Shown piece by piece: positions 6,317-7,310 of a stretch of DNA of 7,310 bases. The stretch spans positions 1 through 7,310 of the forward strand of contig JAFAFV010000242.1 of NCBI GenBank assembly GCA_023423285.1, in the 5' to 3' direction. Each line of letters starts with the position of its first letter. The stretch's first letter is position 1. Source of the DNA: Bacteroidota bacterium (GTDB lineage Bacteria > Bacteroidota > Bacteroidia > Chitinophagales > Chitinophagaceae). Under the pieces are notes generated by a model, which was given only the letters and a program-made list of their open reading frames with translations, had not been told where the DNA came from and ran no database searches. Both the position numbers and the translations under genes were made by a program.

Positions 6317-7211
6317 AGCACTTCTTTTTCCGAAACTCAAGCGGAGACATGGCCATGTACTTGCTAAACAACCGCGAAAAATAAAACGGATCGTTAAAGC
6401 CCAGCGTATAGCTAAGTTCTTTCACATGCATGTCAGTAAACTCCAGGTACTGACATGCTTTTTGTATTTTTAAATGAATGAAATACTCTAGGGGCGGGTA
6501 ACCTGTTTTTCGTTTAAACAAAGCTGAAAAATGAGAAGTGGAAATATGAGCCAACGAAGAAAGTTCGTTAAGTGATAATTGCTTATGAATATTTTCCTGC
6601 ATGTATTGTATCGTGCTCTCAATCGAGTTGTCAGTAATTTTTTCAGGCGTGGTGTGCAAATACGGATAACAGAATGATGCAAGAAAACTCCACATCACCA
6701 GGTTTACATACACCAGGTTGTCTGTACTATAACCCGTTTCAAGTGTATTGTAAATACTGTCAAAAAGTTCAATTCTTTTATCGCTAAACGATACTGTTTT
6801 CAGGTAATTATCTTTTCCCCCTTTCAACTCATCTGTAAGGTGATTTGTATCCTCGCCTTTAAAGTGCACCCAGTAAATGGACCAGGGATGCTGCTCATCA
6901 GCCCCGTATTTATGTTTTATATTTTGGGGAATGATAATGTATTCTCCCTGCGTAATTTTTATTTTTTTATCATTGATGTCGGTCCAGCCAAACCCGTTGA
7001 TGCAATAAATAAGAATGTTTTGGCGGCTGCCGTTCTCACGCCCGCGATAATGAAATTGTGCTCGCGGGTAAAAGCCAATATCTGTGATATGTAAATTTCT
7101 TGTAAGAGGGTTTTGCTCACATGTTTTGATGATGGGCCGGGGCAATACAATTGCCTTCTGGCCGTTAAAGCCGTCTTTTTTTCGAATGCTTATTTCGCTT
7201 TTCTTATTCAT
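6309..7211 (-). CDS. AraC-family transcriptional regulator with cupin-type sensor domain
   Basis: A 300-residue cytosolic DNA-binding protein of typical AraC-family length. Residues ~35-120 form the N-terminal AraC-binding cupin-like barrel: IGFYPRAQFHYRGRENG (45-61), ILIYCINGFGW (66-76), ITQGEYIIIPQNIKHKYG (86-103) and WSIYWVHFKG (110-119), the usual effector-binding fold. Residues ~195-297 hold the two helix-turn-helix units: LSLNELSSLAHISTSHFSAL (212-231) followed by FKRKTGYPP, and VKELSYTLGFNDPFYFSRLF (263-282) ending in MSPLEFRKK, the conserved AraC signature. Such regulators usually activate nearby carbohydrate genes in response to a sugar. It converges with the DUF5107-TPR gene, their 3' ends overlapping by 8 bp, and lies 37 bp after the preceding minus-strand gene. 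The ATG at 7211 gives the usual short lead-in; no Shine-Dalgarno is obvious. The porter and the DUF5107-TPR gene are the likely targets, but that is inferred from position only. Confidence 0.93.
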   Translation of the reverse strand: MNKKSEISIRKKDGFNGQKAIVLPRPIIKTCEQNPLTRNLHITDIGFYPRAQFHYRGRENGSRQNILIYCINGFGWTDINDKKIKITQGEYIIIPQNIKHKYGADEQHPWSIYWVHFKGEDTNHLTDELKGGKDNYLKTVSFSDKRIELFDSIYNTLETGYSTDNLVYVNLVMWSFLASFCYPYLHTTPEKITDNSIESTIQYMQENIHKQLSLNELSSLAHISTSHFSALFKRKTGYPPLEYFIHLKIQKACQYLEFTDMHVKELSYTLGFNDPFYFSRLFSKYMAMSPLEFRKKKCFK

Positions 7212-7232
7212 AAGAGCGTATGTTCAAATTTA

Positions 7233-7265
7233 CAAAACTAAACAAGCGCTACAAACAACACTCAA
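7233..7265 (-). promoter_or_regulatory. Candidate promoter of the AraC-type regulator
   Basis: On the minus strand, TAGTTTTG (7240-7233) is an exact TAnnTTTG box lying 21 bp before the regulator's ATG. A TTG at 7265-7263 precedes it with a 22-bp gap, slightly longer than the usual 19-21; another TTG at 7258-7256 is too close (15 bp). The upstream element would lie inside the end of the preceding coding region. If used, the leader would be only around 15 nt. Confidence 0.4.
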
Positions 7266-7310
7266 GAGATTGTTCCAAGTCTCTGATGATATCGCCCACG
7301 TCTTCAATAC
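7249..7310 (-). CDS. C-terminal end of a probable Cys/Met metabolism PLP-dependent enzyme (runs off right edge)
   Basis: On the minus strand an open frame entering from the right edge reads IEDVGDIIRDLEQSLECCL and stops at TAG 7251-7249. The segment closely recalls the last helix of the trans-sulfuration enzymes (cystathionine gamma-synthase, cystathionine beta/gamma-lyase, methionine gamma-lyase), where a G-IEDV-DLIADLEQAL pattern ends the protein. These are cytosolic PLP enzymes of methionine and cysteine metabolism. Only about 20 residues are visible, so which member cannot be told, and the call rests on one short motif. It is unrelated in function to the sugar genes and probably marks the boundary of the carbohydrate cluster; the regulator follows after 37 bp on the same strand. 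Confidence 0.6.
   Translation of the reverse strand, partial: IEDVGDIIRDLEQSLECCL

Overview
The window looks like chromosomal DNA from a Bacteroidota member, most likely family Chitinophagaceae or a close relative. Visible support: moderately AT-rich DNA, A-rich leaders without clear Shine-Dalgarno sequences, promoter boxes resembling the Bacteroidota TTG / TAnnTTTG type, and a gene content of secreted GH36-type glycosidase, XylE-like sugar porter, DUF5107-TPR protein and AraC-type regulator. The family assignment is inference.

Layout. Left end, minus strand: the first 158 codons of a secreted GH36-type alpha-galactosidase (1-475, running off the window), preceded 25 bp upstream by a wrecked 3' remnant of another glycosidase-like gene (501-1059) that has lost its 5' part and carries two one-base losses in homopolymers. 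About 360 bp of AT-rich non-coding DNA follows (1060-1422), with the best promoter/operator candidate in the window. Plus strand: a complete 12-TM sugar/H+ symporter of the XylE/AraE/GlcP type (1423-2760); a 238-bp gap with a possible intrinsic terminator and an imperfect inverted pair of GC-richer elements (2761-2998); then a 1105-residue cytosolic protein with an N-terminal DUF5107 beta-sandwich and a long TPR superhelix (2999-6316). Minus strand: a complete AraC-type regulator (6309-7211) whose 3' end overlaps the DUF5107-TPR gene by 8 bp tail to tail, and at the right edge the last ~20 codons of what looks like a Cys/Met-metabolism PLP enzyme (7249-7310).

How they may work together (inference): exported glycosidases release sugars, the porter imports a monosaccharide, the DUF5107-TPR protein acts on or senses it in the cytosol, and the AraC-type protein with its cupin-like sensor domain controls the set. 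The DUF5107-TPR protein is the least understood member and the best candidate for undescribed biology. No RNA genes, CRISPR arrays, insertion sequences or phage genes were seen.
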